From the NCBI GenBank assembly GCA_963732155.1, contig CAVSYB010000006.1, positions 558,001 to 622,000 on the forward strand: DNA of 64,000 nucleotides, given 5' to 3'. This document shows positions 9,208 through 17,760 of the stretch, piece by piece (position 1 is the stretch's first letter; every line of letters starts with the position of its first letter). This DNA comes from Roseiarcus sp963732155 (GTDB lineage Bacteria; Pseudomonadota; Alphaproteobacteria; Rhizobiales; Beijerinckiaceae). A model generated the notes under the pieces. It was not told the DNA's origin and did no database searches. It saw nothing but the letters and a program-made list of their open reading frames with translations. The position numbers were made by a program, and so were the translations under genes.

Positions 9208-10373
9208 CGCGGCTCCTCCGTCCGGCCGGCCCCGGCGACGCCGACCCCGGACAGGCGCTCCTCGTCGCTCGCCCTGTCGACGGCGCGCGCAGTCGCCACC
9301 GCGATCGCCGCGTCGGCGGCCTCGCTGCTGCGCCGGAATCCGCCAAGCGGCTTGGACCTCGCCATTCGGCGCGCGACGGAAGTGTTCAATATGACGGCGC
9401 CGACCACGATCAAGCCTGTGAGCGTGCGAAAAAAGTGCCCGGGCGCGCCAGCCAGGACGAGGCCCACCTGAATCATGCCGAAAGTGATCGACCCCAGGAT
9501 CGTCCCGATCACGCTGCCGTAGCCGCCCGAAAGCAGCGTGCCGCCGATGACGGTCACGGCCACCGCCTGCAGCTCCATTCCCTCGCCGCGCAGGGCGTCG
9601 ACCGACGAGAATCGCGCCACCTGAATGACGCCCGTAACCGCGCCCAGCGCAGAAGTAAGCATGAACAGGATGATGGACACGCGATCGACCGGCACGCCCA
9701 GATTGCGCGCGGCCTGCTCATTTTGCCCGCGCGCCTGGACCCAGTTTCCGAAGCGGGTCCGGGTCAACAGAAACGTCCCCAACGCCCCGATGGCGAAGAA
9801 CCAGAGCACCGACATCCTGAAGCCATCGAGCAGCGGCCCCGACATGATGTCCTTGAAGCCCGACGGTATCGCCACGGTCATCGGAAAGCCGCCGGTCAAC
9901 GCGATGACGACGCCGCGCCAGATGAGCATGGTTCCGAGCGTGACGACAAACGAGTGGATGCGGAACCTGACGACGAGGGCGCCATTGACGGCGCCGAGGG
10001 CCGCTCCCACGGCGACCGCGACGGGAGCCGCCAGGACCGGCGGAATCCCATAGTCGCGCATCAGCAGCACGCAGACATAGGAAGCGAGCCCGAGCACGGC
10101 GCCGACGGATAGATCGAAATGGCCGCCGATCATCAGCAGGGTCACGCCGATGCTGACGATGCCAAGCTCGGCGGCGACCGACATCAAGCTGATATAGGTC
10201 AGCTTGTTGGGAAAAAGGTCCGGGCTGAGGATCGTGAAGACGATGAAGAGAATCACGACGGCGGCGAGCGAGGTCGTCTCGGGGCGCAGCGCGAACCGCC
10301 GCACGGCCTCGCCGAGCAAGACGCTCCGCCCCGCCGCAGCGCTCTGTCCGTTGCCTCGAGCCATCCCAGCCAC
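9204..10373 (-). CDS. CUT2 sugar ABC transporter permease
   Basis: RbsC-like inner-membrane permease, 389 aa, with about ten hydrophobic segments. Family motifs GGHFDLSVGAVLGLA and VTLGTMLIWRG are visible, as is the C-terminal GGTLLSGGYGSVIGT loop. The last ~60 residues form a long polar Ala/Arg-rich tail beyond the membrane domain, longer than usual. Lies between binding-protein and ATPase genes. Confidence 0.93.
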   Translation of the reverse strand: MAGMARGNGQSAAAGRSVLLGEAVRRFALRPETTSLAAVVILFIVFTILSPDLFPNKLTYISLMSVAAELGIVSIGVTLLMIGGHFDLSVGAVLGLASYVCVLLMRDYGIPPVLAAPVAVAVGAALGAVNGALVVRFRIHSFVVTLGTMLIWRGVVIALTGGFPMTVAIPSGFKDIMSGPLLDGFRMSVLWFFAIGALGTFLLTRTRFGNWVQARGQNEQAARNLGVPVDRVSIILFMLTSALGAVTGVIQVARFSSVDALRGEGMELQAVAVTVIGGTLLSGGYGSVIGTILGSITFGMIQVGLVLAGAPGHFFRTLTGLIVVGAVILNTSVARRMARSKPLGGFRRSSEAADAAIAVATARAVDRASDEERLSGVGVAGAGRTEEPR

Positions 10374-10400
10374 TCGACGAATGCAGGCGTCGACGCGAAA

Positions 10401-10432
10401 CTCGCGGGACGGCGCCGTCGCCCTCCCGCGAG
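10401..10432. other. intercistronic stem-loop after binding-protein gene
   Basis: CTCGCGGGA (10401-10409) pairs perfectly with TCCCGCGAG (10424-10432), loop 14 nt. It fills the 71-bp gap between the binding-protein stop and permease start, and has no T-run. Probably raises the yield of binding-protein message relative to membrane genes, as in malE-malF. Confidence 0.5.
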
Positions 10433-10444
10433 ACTTCCCGCCGT

Positions 10445-11455
10445 TCAGCGATAGCCTTCCTTCACGAGGGCGCTGACGCGATCAACGTTCGCGGCGTCGA
10501 CAATCGTCGGCCCGGTGAGGAAGTAGTTGGCTTCGAGCAGGCCGTATTTGATGTAGTGCGTGAGCAGCAGAACCGGCATGTAGCCGCGCCAGAACTGTTG
10601 CTGATCGATGGTGAAGGCCTGCCGTCCGTCCTTGATGGCGGCGAGCGACTGCGCCACGATGTCGTACCCCGTCAGAATCAGATCCTTCTTGCCGCTGTCG
10701 GCTTTGGCCGAAAGAAACCCGTCGATGACGTCGCAGACGCTCGTGGCGGCCTGCGTGTCGGGGTGAGCCCGCAGATAATTGAAGAGCGACTCGGACTGCT
10801 GGCCCGGATCCATCGTCAGCTCGAGGAACTCGGCCTTCACGCCGGCGGCTTTCAGGGTCGCGATCTCGGATTCCGCGCGGTCGCGGCAGGTGGCGTCGCC
10901 CGGCTGCTGGTCGCCGACGACGACGTTGCCCTTCACGCCCATCGCAATGAGCCGCTTCGCCGTGAGAGCGCCGGCGGCTTTCTCGTCGGATCCCGTGCGA
11001 AACAGGAAAATGTCGTTGGGATCGCGCACCTGAGCGCCGGCCGGCGGCGCAGCGGCGCTGCCGAATGCGATTCCGGCCGCCTTGGCGCGCGCCGCCACGT
11101 CCGCATAGATGGAATCTTCGGCGAATTCGCAAAGCGCAATGCCATTGGCCTTGGCCGCGATCGCCTCTTCGATCTTCTCCACCTGATTGGGGGCGGTCAG
11201 CTGATCCGGGTAGATGTAGGTCACCTTCACGCCGAGGTTCTTTCCGGCCTCTGCGGCGCCGCGTGCGAGATAGCCGTGAAAGCCGGTCGGCGCCGCGCAG
11301 CCGACGAAATAGATGGAAATGTTGTCTTGCGCCATCGCGGCGCCGCCTGACGCCGCCAGCGCAAATAGAGCGCCGACCGCCGCAAGGCGCTTGGCGCGCC
11401 TCATCGTTGTTGCGGCCTGAAGACGTATTCTGGACAGAGTGAGCTTCATAACCAT
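10445..11455 (-). CDS. CUT2 sugar ABC transporter substrate-binding protein
   Basis: Periplasmic binding protein of the ribose-binding type, 336 aa. Signal peptide: basic n-region (MRRAKRLAAV), hydrophobic core and a cleavage region GGAAMAQ; mature protein begins near QDNISIYFVG. Start ATG 11455 follows GGGGGAG. Gene lies 144 bp downstream of the aminotransferase gene in the MocR-linked operon, so the ligand may be an amino sugar or N-acetyl sugar. Confidence 0.9.
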   Translation of the reverse strand: MVMKLTLSRIRLQAATTMRRAKRLAAVGALFALAASGGAAMAQDNISIYFVGCAAPTGFHGYLARGAAEAGKNLGVKVTYIYPDQLTAPNQVEKIEEAIAAKANGIALCEFAEDSIYADVAARAKAAGIAFGSAAAPPAGAQVRDPNDIFLFRTGSDEKAAGALTAKRLIAMGVKGNVVVGDQQPGDATCRDRAESEIATLKAAGVKAEFLELTMDPGQQSESLFNYLRAHPDTQAATSVCDVIDGFLSAKADSGKKDLILTGYDIVAQSLAAIKDGRQAFTIDQQQFWRGYMPVLLLTHYIKYGLLEANYFLTGPTIVDAANVDRVSALVKEGYR

Positions 11456-11599
11456 CGCTTTGTACTCCCCCTTGTGAAACGCTGAACGCTTCCGCCAGGC
11501 ATTCTTTCCTGAATCGCAACGACCTCGAGCGCGGTCGCCGCGCGCTCCAACGGCCTTGCGACAAGGTCAAGCCGACCGGCGCGCCGACGCCGCGCACCC

Positions 11600-12850
11600 T
11601 CAAGCGTTGAGCTTCAGGTCGAACTTTTGCGCGTCGACGGGCTTTGCCTTGCGGAAATCGGCTTCTCCGATCGGCATCGCGCCGAGCGCGACGCGCGCGG
11701 CGACCCCGATGTTGTGAATGATGTCGGCGATCTCCTCGTCCGTGTGCTGCGGATGCGTTGCGACCATGATCGTCCGGTCAAGGATCTGCAGCGACCTTTC
11801 GCACATGTCCCTGGAATAGTTCTTCCGGCACTCGGCGTTCGCCGGCATATTGAAGGGATTCATCGCCGGATGCGCCGCGCCCGCGCCCATCAGCACTTGG
11901 TCCCATTCGGTATAGGTGTGGCGGCCGGTCTTGCCGATGATCACGCTCGGGAAGAGCTCGACGAACCGCCTGGCCGTCTCGGCGGACGGCAGGCTGTACA
12001 TCACCTGCGCGGCGCAATCGTAATCGGGACTATTGATCGGCGCCGCCTTGAGCCCGAGATTGCCGAGGGAGCGCGTCGCCTCGAGGATCGCCTTCTTCTC
12101 CTTGCGCATCGCCTGGACCATGCGGTCGATGCGGTCGAGCTGGACATTGAGCATGGCGCCCATCAATTCGGACGCGCGGGCGCCGTTGCCCGAAAAGGGC
12201 TTGACGGCGTCGTTGCGGCCTTGCCAGTAGAAATGGCAGGGATCGATGGCGCATCGCGCCCTTTCGGCGAGGACATCGTCATTGACGGCGACGCCGCCGC
12301 CCTCGCCGCAAGTCATGTTCTTGTAATAGTTGAAGCTGAAGGCGCCGATGTGCCCGATCGAACCCAGCTTGCGGCCTTCGTAACCACCGCCGACCCCCTG
12401 GCAGGCGTCTTCCACCACGATGAGATCGTGGCGACGGGCGATCGCCATGATCGCGTTCATATCGCATGCGGCGCCCCACATATGAACGGGCACGATGGCG
12501 CGAGTGCGCGGTCCGATGGCGGCTTCGATCGCGTTCGGATCGATCGTGATCGTCTCGTCGATGTCGACGATCAGCGGGATCGCGCCGACCGCGAGCACGG
12601 ACGTCGCGGTCGCCATATAGGTGTGGGACGGGATGATCACTTCGTCGCCAGGACCGAGCCCGACGGCGGTCATCGCCGCGGCGAGCGCGTTGCTTCCGCT
12701 GGCGGCGAGTGCAAAGTGCTTCACGCCGAGATGTTTGGCGTATCGCGCTTCGAACGTTTCGCATTCATTGCCGACGCCATATCGGAAGAGCGCGTTGGAG
12801 CGGATCACCCGCGCGATGGCATCGATCTCTTCCTCGCCGACCTGGTACAC
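11600..12850 (-). CDS. DegT/DnrJ/EryC1/StrS-type sugar aminotransferase
   Basis: PLP-dependent aminotransferase of the DegT family, 416 aa. The presumed PLP lysine is in FNYYKNMTCGEGGG (about residue 177), a position typical for the family, after VVEDACQGVGG, where the conserved Asp supports the cofactor. Start is GTG 12850 behind a strong GGGAGG. Usually these enzymes make amino sugars from keto-sugars; in a transporter operon with a deacetylase and no nucleotide-sugar genes, a catabolic role in removing an amino group is plausible. First gene downstream of the MocR-site promoter. Confidence 0.88.
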   Translation of the reverse strand: MYQVGEEEIDAIARVIRSNALFRYGVGNECETFEARYAKHLGVKHFALAASGSNALAAAMTAVGLGPGDEVIIPSHTYMATATSVLAVGAIPLIVDIDETITIDPNAIEAAIGPRTRAIVPVHMWGAACDMNAIMAIARRHDLIVVEDACQGVGGGYEGRKLGSIGHIGAFSFNYYKNMTCGEGGGVAVNDDVLAERARCAIDPCHFYWQGRNDAVKPFSGNGARASELMGAMLNVQLDRIDRMVQAMRKEKKAILEATRSLGNLGLKAAPINSPDYDCAAQVMYSLPSAETARRFVELFPSVIIGKTGRHTYTEWDQVLMGAGAAHPAMNPFNMPANAECRKNYSRDMCERSLQILDRTIMVATHPQHTDEEIADIIHNIGVAARVALGAMPIGEADFRKAKPVDAQKFDLKLNA

Positions 12851-12918
12851 GCTCTTCCTCCCGGAAGTTGCGCCGCAACGCCTTGCTTGTGGCTCGATGC
12901 TAACACCGCGACCGGTCC

Positions 12919-12959
12919 AACAATAGAACCGCTTTCTTGTCCGTCAATGGAACCGCTTT
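12919..12959 (-). promoter_or_regulatory. MocR-type direct repeats over an operon promoter
   Basis: Two 15-bp direct repeats, CAATAGAACCGCTTT (12921-12935) and CAATGGAACCGCTTT (12945-12959), differ at one base and start 24 bp apart. On the minus strand TTGACG (12947-12942) and TATTGT (12925-12920) are 16 bp apart, so both promoter boxes overlap the repeats. MocR/PdxR regulators bind such paired direct repeats. The promoter points to the aminotransferase-transporter-deacetylase operon, 70 bp away. Confidence 0.65.
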
Positions 12960-13077
12960 GCACCGGCCGCCCGCCGATTCCGGTTGTCGGGCGGCCCTCG
13001 GCGGCTTTCCCGAAACCGACCCCGCGCGCCCCCGGCCGCCAAGGCCCGATCCTGCGATGGAGTCCGGCGCGGCTACC

Positions 13078-14583
13078 CTAGATGGGTCTATGGGCAGCTT
13101 CCCGCCGCTGACGCCGGGAGCCGACGGATCGCTCGATTTCACGAAACGTCTCCCGCAACGCCATGACGGTCCTTAAGGCCTCTTGCTCATTCAGAGCGGC
13201 GTAGCCGAATAGAATGCCCTGTCGCGGAGCGTCGTGATAATAGTTGATCGACACCGACTGCAAATCGACGCCCTTGCGAGCGGCAAACTCGACGACTGCG
13301 TCGTCGCTTATCGGCGCCGCGATTTGCCCAAGGAGTTGCATCCCGGAGTCATTTTCTTCGATCCGCAGCCACTCGCCCAGATGGCGACGGCAGAGCTGCA
13401 GGAAATGCTCCTGCCGGCGCGCGTAGAGACGCCGCATGCGCCTGAGATGATTCGCAAAATGTCCCTGCCTGATGAATTCTGCGACGGCGACCTGAAGCAA
13501 CGTGGGAGCGAATTGGCCGGTGACGCTCATGGCGCGATTGAACGAACTCGAAAGGTCGCGCGGCACGACCAGGAAACCGAGCCGTAACGTCGGGAACATC
13601 GTCTTTCCGAACGTTCCGATGTAGATCACGCGATCGGTATGGGTGAGCCCGCACAGCGCGGGCGCCGGTCGGCCGCGGAAGCGGTATTCTCCATCGTAGT
13701 CGTCCTCGATGATCCAGGCTTTGTGACGCTCGGCGAGGTCCAACAGCCCCAGGCGCTCGTCCATGCGCATGATCGCGCCAAGCGGCCAGTGACAGGACGG
13801 GGTGACATAGATCAGGCGGGGTGGAGGAAGGTCGGGGTCGTCGAGACTCCACCCTTGCCGGCTGACGCGCAGCGGCCAAAGACGGGCGCCTCCGGCCAGG
13901 AAGGCGCCCCTCGCCCCCAGATATCCCGGCTCCTCCATCCAGACATTTTCCCCCTCGTCCATGAGGACGCGCGCCGTCAGGTCGAGCGCGGCCTGCGCCC
14001 CGGTCACGACGATGACCTGATCCGCGGCGCATGCGACGCCTCGCGCGACGCCGAGATACTCAGCGATAGCCTGGCGCAGCTGGCGACTTCCCGAATAGTT
14101 CTGGATCGCCACCAGGTCGTCGTCCGCCCGTCTGGCAACTCGGGCGAGCAGCCGGGACCAGATCGAAAACGGGAACGTGCGCGTTTCGGGCGCGCCAGGA
14201 TAAACGGACAGCCTCCCCGGGGTTCGGCAAGGTTGCGCCTGGCTCGCTATGAGATCGCCGCGACGAGAGAACTTGAGTCGATTGTGCGACGCGGCGCTCT
14301 GGCGTGGCCGCGGCCGCTTCAGCAGGGGAACGACGAACGTCCCTGATCCGGAACGGGCCTCGACGTAGCCCTCGGCCAGGAGCTGGTCATAGGCCGACAG
14401 AACAGTATTGCGGCCGACGCCGAGATGGCGCGCCAGCAGACGGCTGCCGGGAAGATTGGCGTCCGGGACGAGACGGCCCTCAAGGATATGATTTCGCAGC
14501 GCGGAGTAAATCTGCCGATGAATGGGCTCGTCTTGCTTGCGTTCGAGGAGGAGATCGAAAGGCAGACCGGTCCGGTTCGCCAT
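13078..14583 (-). CDS. MocR/PdxR-family GntR regulator with aminotransferase fold
   Basis: Transcriptional regulator, about 501 aa, of standard MocR length. The N-terminal GntR winged helix is visible (DEPIHRQIYSALRNHIL, then LPGSRLLARHLGVGRNTV), followed by a linker and a fold-type-I aminotransferase domain. The PLP lysine is probably in GTFGKTMFP near residue 326; the Asp of IIEDDYDGEY is also present. I prefer ATG 14583 (GGAG at 6 bp) to ATG 14595. Same strand as the downstream amino-sugar operon, whose promoter carries its likely target repeats. Confidence 0.92.
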   Translation of the reverse strand: MANRTGLPFDLLLERKQDEPIHRQIYSALRNHILEGRLVPDANLPGSRLLARHLGVGRNTVLSAYDQLLAEGYVEARSGSGTFVVPLLKRPRPRQSAASHNRLKFSRRGDLIASQAQPCRTPGRLSVYPGAPETRTFPFSIWSRLLARVARRADDDLVAIQNYSGSRQLRQAIAEYLGVARGVACAADQVIVVTGAQAALDLTARVLMDEGENVWMEEPGYLGARGAFLAGGARLWPLRVSRQGWSLDDPDLPPPRLIYVTPSCHWPLGAIMRMDERLGLLDLAERHKAWIIEDDYDGEYRFRGRPAPALCGLTHTDRVIYIGTFGKTMFPTLRLGFLVVPRDLSSSFNRAMSVTGQFAPTLLQVAVAEFIRQGHFANHLRRMRRLYARRQEHFLQLCRRHLGEWLRIEENDSGMQLLGQIAAPISDDAVVEFAARKGVDLQSVSINYYHDAPRQGILFGYAALNEQEALRTVMALRETFREIERSVGSRRQRREAAHRPI

Positions 14584-14960
14584 GAGCGGCTCCATGCGCA
14601 GCGTTAAAGAGAGACTTGGGTATGGTACCGGTCAACCCGCGGTTGGGGCAAACGATATCGGATCGTCCGAGCGGGGGCCGGCGGAACGACGTGAAGCTCG
14701 AGCGGGTGGAGCTGGCCTGAAGCAGCCCGCCCAAGCCGTAGGCGCAAGTCGTCCGGGCGCCCAGCGGTGGCGCGCCTCGGCATGCGCGCCAACTCGGCGA
14801 CGCCGGTCGTCGTCGACGACGGCGCGGCGCTGACCGCCCGCTCGATCATGCGATGCGCGAATGAGGGCGATACGGCGAGCCCCCCTTCGACGGCGTCCCC
14901 TTGCTCGCCAAGTCTCAGCGATAGACGCGCGCGACGCGTCGGCGGGCCGGGCGCGCCCGT
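14584..14960. other. 377-bp gap, no supported gene
   Basis: Between the MocR start and the stop of a MocA gene. Open frames here are short and lack family motifs. A weak minus-strand promoter for MocR is possible: TTGCCC and TACCAT 18 bp apart (14622-14651). I see nothing else. Confidence 0.3.
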
Positions 14961-15965
14961 TCAGGCGCCAATGCGGACTGGCCTTCCGGTCCGTGCGGAT
15001 TCTTCGGCGGCCAACGTCGCCTCCAGCGCCGCCGCCGCATCCTCGGGCCGGCCGATCGCGGGCGTCGTTCCCGTCAAGGCGCACATTGCAAAATACGACA
15101 ATTCGTCCCGCAAGGCCCCGCCGCGCACACCGTCGAAGGACGGCCAGTAGGTCGTGTCAGGGCTGTGAAATTTGTCGCTCGACACGATGCCCAGATTCGG
15201 GAAGGTGTCCTGGATGTGGATGATGCCCTTCGTTCCGATGATCGACATGCGCTCGTCGATATCGAACGGCGTCTTCTCCGGCATGCACCACACCGTTTCG
15301 AGCGTCGCGGTGGCGCCGCCGGCGAACCGGTACATCGTCTGGCCTATGTCGGGGAATTTCAGCCCGCGTATATCGACCGTCTGGGCGAAAGCGCTCACGA
15401 TGCGGTCGCCGGTGAACCACAGCATCAGGTCGGTGTCGTGAATGGCGTCGCCGACAATGGGGCCGATCTTGTTGAGGATCTCCGTGGTCCACGCCGCCGG
15501 AATATTGCGCCGCGAGCTCATCGCCACGATTCGCCCGATCTCCCCCGCGTCGATCGCTTGCTTGGCCATTCGGTAGCGGGGATTGAAGCGGCAGATGTGA
15601 CCGATCTGCAGAATTCCCTTTGAACGCTTCGACGCCGCGATGATCTTCGCGCAATCGGGCATAGTGGACGCCATCGGCTTTTCGAGGAAAACGTGCTTGC
15701 CCGCCTCCAGCGCGGCCACGCCCGGCCCGGTGTGCTGGTCCCACATGGTGACGATCGACACCGCATCGATCGCCGGATCGGCGATCAACTCGCGGTAATC
15801 GCGAAAGGTCTTATTGACGCGATATTTCGCCGCCATGGCGGCAAGCCGCTCGGGCGTCCGCGTGCACAGCGCAGCCAGTTCGAGGTTGGGAACGCCGACG
15901 ATGGCGTCGCAATGGATTTCTCCGAACCATCCGAGCCCGATGACGCCGATGCGCAATCTGTCCAT
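14961..15965 (-). CDS. Gfo/Idh/MocA family oxidoreductase
   Basis: NAD(P)-dependent sugar/polyol dehydrogenase, 334 aa. Rossmann motif VIGLGWFGEIH at the N-terminus, family motif FLEKPMAS, and the HDTDLMLWF stretch with a likely active-site His/Asp in the C-terminal domain; similar to inositol 2-dehydrogenases. ATG 15965 follows GGGGAAGGA, so the longer upstream frame is rejected. Last gene of the long minus-strand block that starts with the NMT1-type transporter. Confidence 0.87.
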   Translation of the reverse strand: MDRLRIGVIGLGWFGEIHCDAIVGVPNLELAALCTRTPERLAAMAAKYRVNKTFRDYRELIADPAIDAVSIVTMWDQHTGPGVAALEAGKHVFLEKPMASTMPDCAKIIAASKRSKGILQIGHICRFNPRYRMAKQAIDAGEIGRIVAMSSRRNIPAAWTTEILNKIGPIVGDAIHDTDLMLWFTGDRIVSAFAQTVDIRGLKFPDIGQTMYRFAGGATATLETVWCMPEKTPFDIDERMSIIGTKGIIHIQDTFPNLGIVSSDKFHSPDTTYWPSFDGVRGGALRDELSYFAMCALTGTTPAIGRPEDAAAALEATLAAEESARTGRPVRIGA

Positions 15966-16058
15966 GATGTCCTTCCCCTGGAAATCCTCAACCGCGAAGG
16001 CGGACTCCGTCGCGACGAACCCTCGGCGCCTCGGCGTCCACACCCCTGCCCGCCGATG

Positions 16059-17246
16059 TCATCGCGAGCGCTCCAGCGCCTGCAGGCCCTCGGCGATCCA
16101 TTGGACATTGGCGCTTCGCAAATGGCCCCAATTGTAGAAGGCGACTTCGTCGACCCCGCCCTCGCCAAGGGCGCGCATGGCCGCGACAAACTCCGCCCTG
16201 GTTTCGAGATCGGGATAGGCGGGCCGCAGGATTCCGCGCAACTTTCCCTTGCCGCGCAGGCGCCGGCGGACGTCGAACAGATCGGCTTTCACGCGGGTCG
16301 CGCCCGGCTCGTAAAGACAGGCTTCAATGACCCCGGCGGCCTCGGCCAGCGCCGAAAGGTCGCTGCCTTCGTACCAGGCGCCCGCCGTCGGCCGCGCCAC
16401 GGACGGAATGACCGCGACCGTGGCGTCCTTGCGCACGGCGCCGCGGATCTCACGCACCAGCGAGGTCACGACCTCGCAGCGCCAATCAAGGAAAGCCTTC
16501 AGCTCGCCGTCGACACGCGTGTCGGCGAGCCAGAACGCTTCGGCCATGTCGGCGGGAAAATCGATCTCGCTGGCGAGATAGGCGTCGACATCCCTGGCGA
16601 CTTGCGCCTTCAGCGAGTCGGCGTCAATCCCGGCGGCCCTGGCCCCATTCATGCAATGGCGGCAGAAACAGAGTCCCAACTGGCTGTCGAGCCAGCGATT
16701 GGGGCGATTGAGCGCGAATTCGTGATGATATCCATGCGCGTAAGGCAGAAACCCGGGCGTTTCCAGCGATACGCCGCCGACCGGATAGGCTTCCGTCACA
16801 TCCTGCGCGAGACCGATGGCGTAGGCTCGCGCCTCGGGCGCCGACGGGCAAAGATTATAAAAATAGCGGTCGCCGAACGCGTTGGCGACGGCCGCATCGG
16901 GGTGCCTGGCTCCCAAAAGCGTGTTGTGCAGCAGCACGAGCCAGACATTGACGTTCATCCGGCGCAGATCGGTGAGTTCGCGAAGAACGTCGCGCTCTTT
17001 CAGCATCGAGTTTGCGACGGGCTTCACGGCCCCGTAGCGCCGAGGGTCGGCGTGGTAATAAACGGTGCCGTCCTCCGGAAAGAAAACCTTTCCGGTCTCG
17101 CCGTGCGGGCGCAGAAATTTCCCGGCGTGGTAGCTGCCGGCGATCGTGATCGTGTCGAGGCCGAGCGAGGCGAACCGGCCTGCCGCCTCGCCCGCCCCCA
17201 CCTCCGCGATGTCCCAAGGATAGGCGTAAATGGCCTTGTAACCCAT
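16059..17246 (-). CDS. 395-aa protein of unrecognised family, possibly a TIM barrel
   Basis: I do not recognise this family with confidence. It has no signal peptide or membrane segment. It begins MGYKAIYAYPWDIAE, has a CFCRHCMNGARAAG segment with three close cysteines (near residue 195) and an ELKAFLDWRCEVVTSLVREI helix. The alternation of strands such as DTITIAGSY, VNVWLVLLHN and VAVIPSVARP suggests a glycosidase-like (beta/alpha)8 barrel. It sits 26 bp downstream of a VOC gene and 93 bp upstream of a MocA gene, so a role in carbohydrate breakdown is likely. Confidence 0.7.
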   Translation of the reverse strand: MGYKAIYAYPWDIAEVGAGEAAGRFASLGLDTITIAGSYHAGKFLRPHGETGKVFFPEDGTVYYHADPRRYGAVKPVANSMLKERDVLRELTDLRRMNVNVWLVLLHNTLLGARHPDAAVANAFGDRYFYNLCPSAPEARAYAIGLAQDVTEAYPVGGVSLETPGFLPYAHGYHHEFALNRPNRWLDSQLGLCFCRHCMNGARAAGIDADSLKAQVARDVDAYLASEIDFPADMAEAFWLADTRVDGELKAFLDWRCEVVTSLVREIRGAVRKDATVAVIPSVARPTAGAWYEGSDLSALAEAAGVIEACLYEPGATRVKADLFDVRRRLRGKGKLRGILRPAYPDLETRAEFVAAMRALGEGGVDEVAFYNWGHLRSANVQWIAEGLQALERSR

Positions 17247-17272
17247 GAGGCGCTTTCCCCTCGAGGCCGGGA

Positions 17273-17608
17273 TCAGCCCCCGAACCAGCCTTCCTTCAAA
17301 TATTGCATGTATTCGAAAACCGCGCCGTATTTGCGGATGAACGCCACGCGGAGAAAATCGCCGACGACGAATGGCGGAATGAGGATTTCCTGCCCCTCGA
17401 TATGCGGCTCCAGCGCATCGACCCGATAGGCGATATGGGGGTTATTGCGCACGATTTCGGGAACCGTGGTCCCCGGCGCGTAGCGGAGGAATTCGATATG
17501 TTCGGGATGGTTGCGCGGATTGGTCACCCAGACCCGGCTTTGCTCGACCCAATTCTCATCGGGCTGCGGCGCATCGGTGGTGACGCCAACGTGGTCAAAG
17601 ACAAACAT
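17273..17608 (-). CDS. VOC/glyoxalase-like small protein
   Basis: 111 aa, one vicinal-oxygen-chelate-like domain: it opens FVFDHVGVTTDAPQ, and contains HIEFLRY and a C-terminal YGAVFEYMQYL, matching the beta-alpha-beta-beta-beta pattern and possible metal residues His and Glu. ATG 17608 is preceded by GAGGAA; the upstream extension lacks similarity. Adjacent to the 395-aa unknown gene in the same operon, so it may handle the same substrate. Confidence 0.7.
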   Translation of the reverse strand: MFVFDHVGVTTDAPQPDENWVEQSRVWVTNPRNHPEHIEFLRYAPGTTVPEIVRNNPHIAYRVDALEPHIEGQEILIPPFVVGDFLRVAFIRKYGAVFEYMQYLKEGWFGG

Positions 17609-17760
17609 TTCCTCGCTCCAACGCGACCCATGAACGCCACCGACGGGAGTTGACGGCGCTTGCGGGCGCCATTCTCGCGCAGCCGCACGCCAAGCGCCTT
17701 CCATGCGCCGCCGCGCGTTGCGGCATGACCAGAAGCGTCGTCAAGCCCAATGCCCCCGCG

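Noticed and set aside
12919..12959. Direct repeats as a mobile-element target-site duplication
   Set aside because: Only 24 bp apart with no element between them; overlap with promoter boxes beside a mocR gene is a better explanation.
14604..14849. 81-codon minus-strand open frame upstream of mocR
   Set aside because: No motif, no ribosome site, unusual composition; overlaps the likely mocR promoter.
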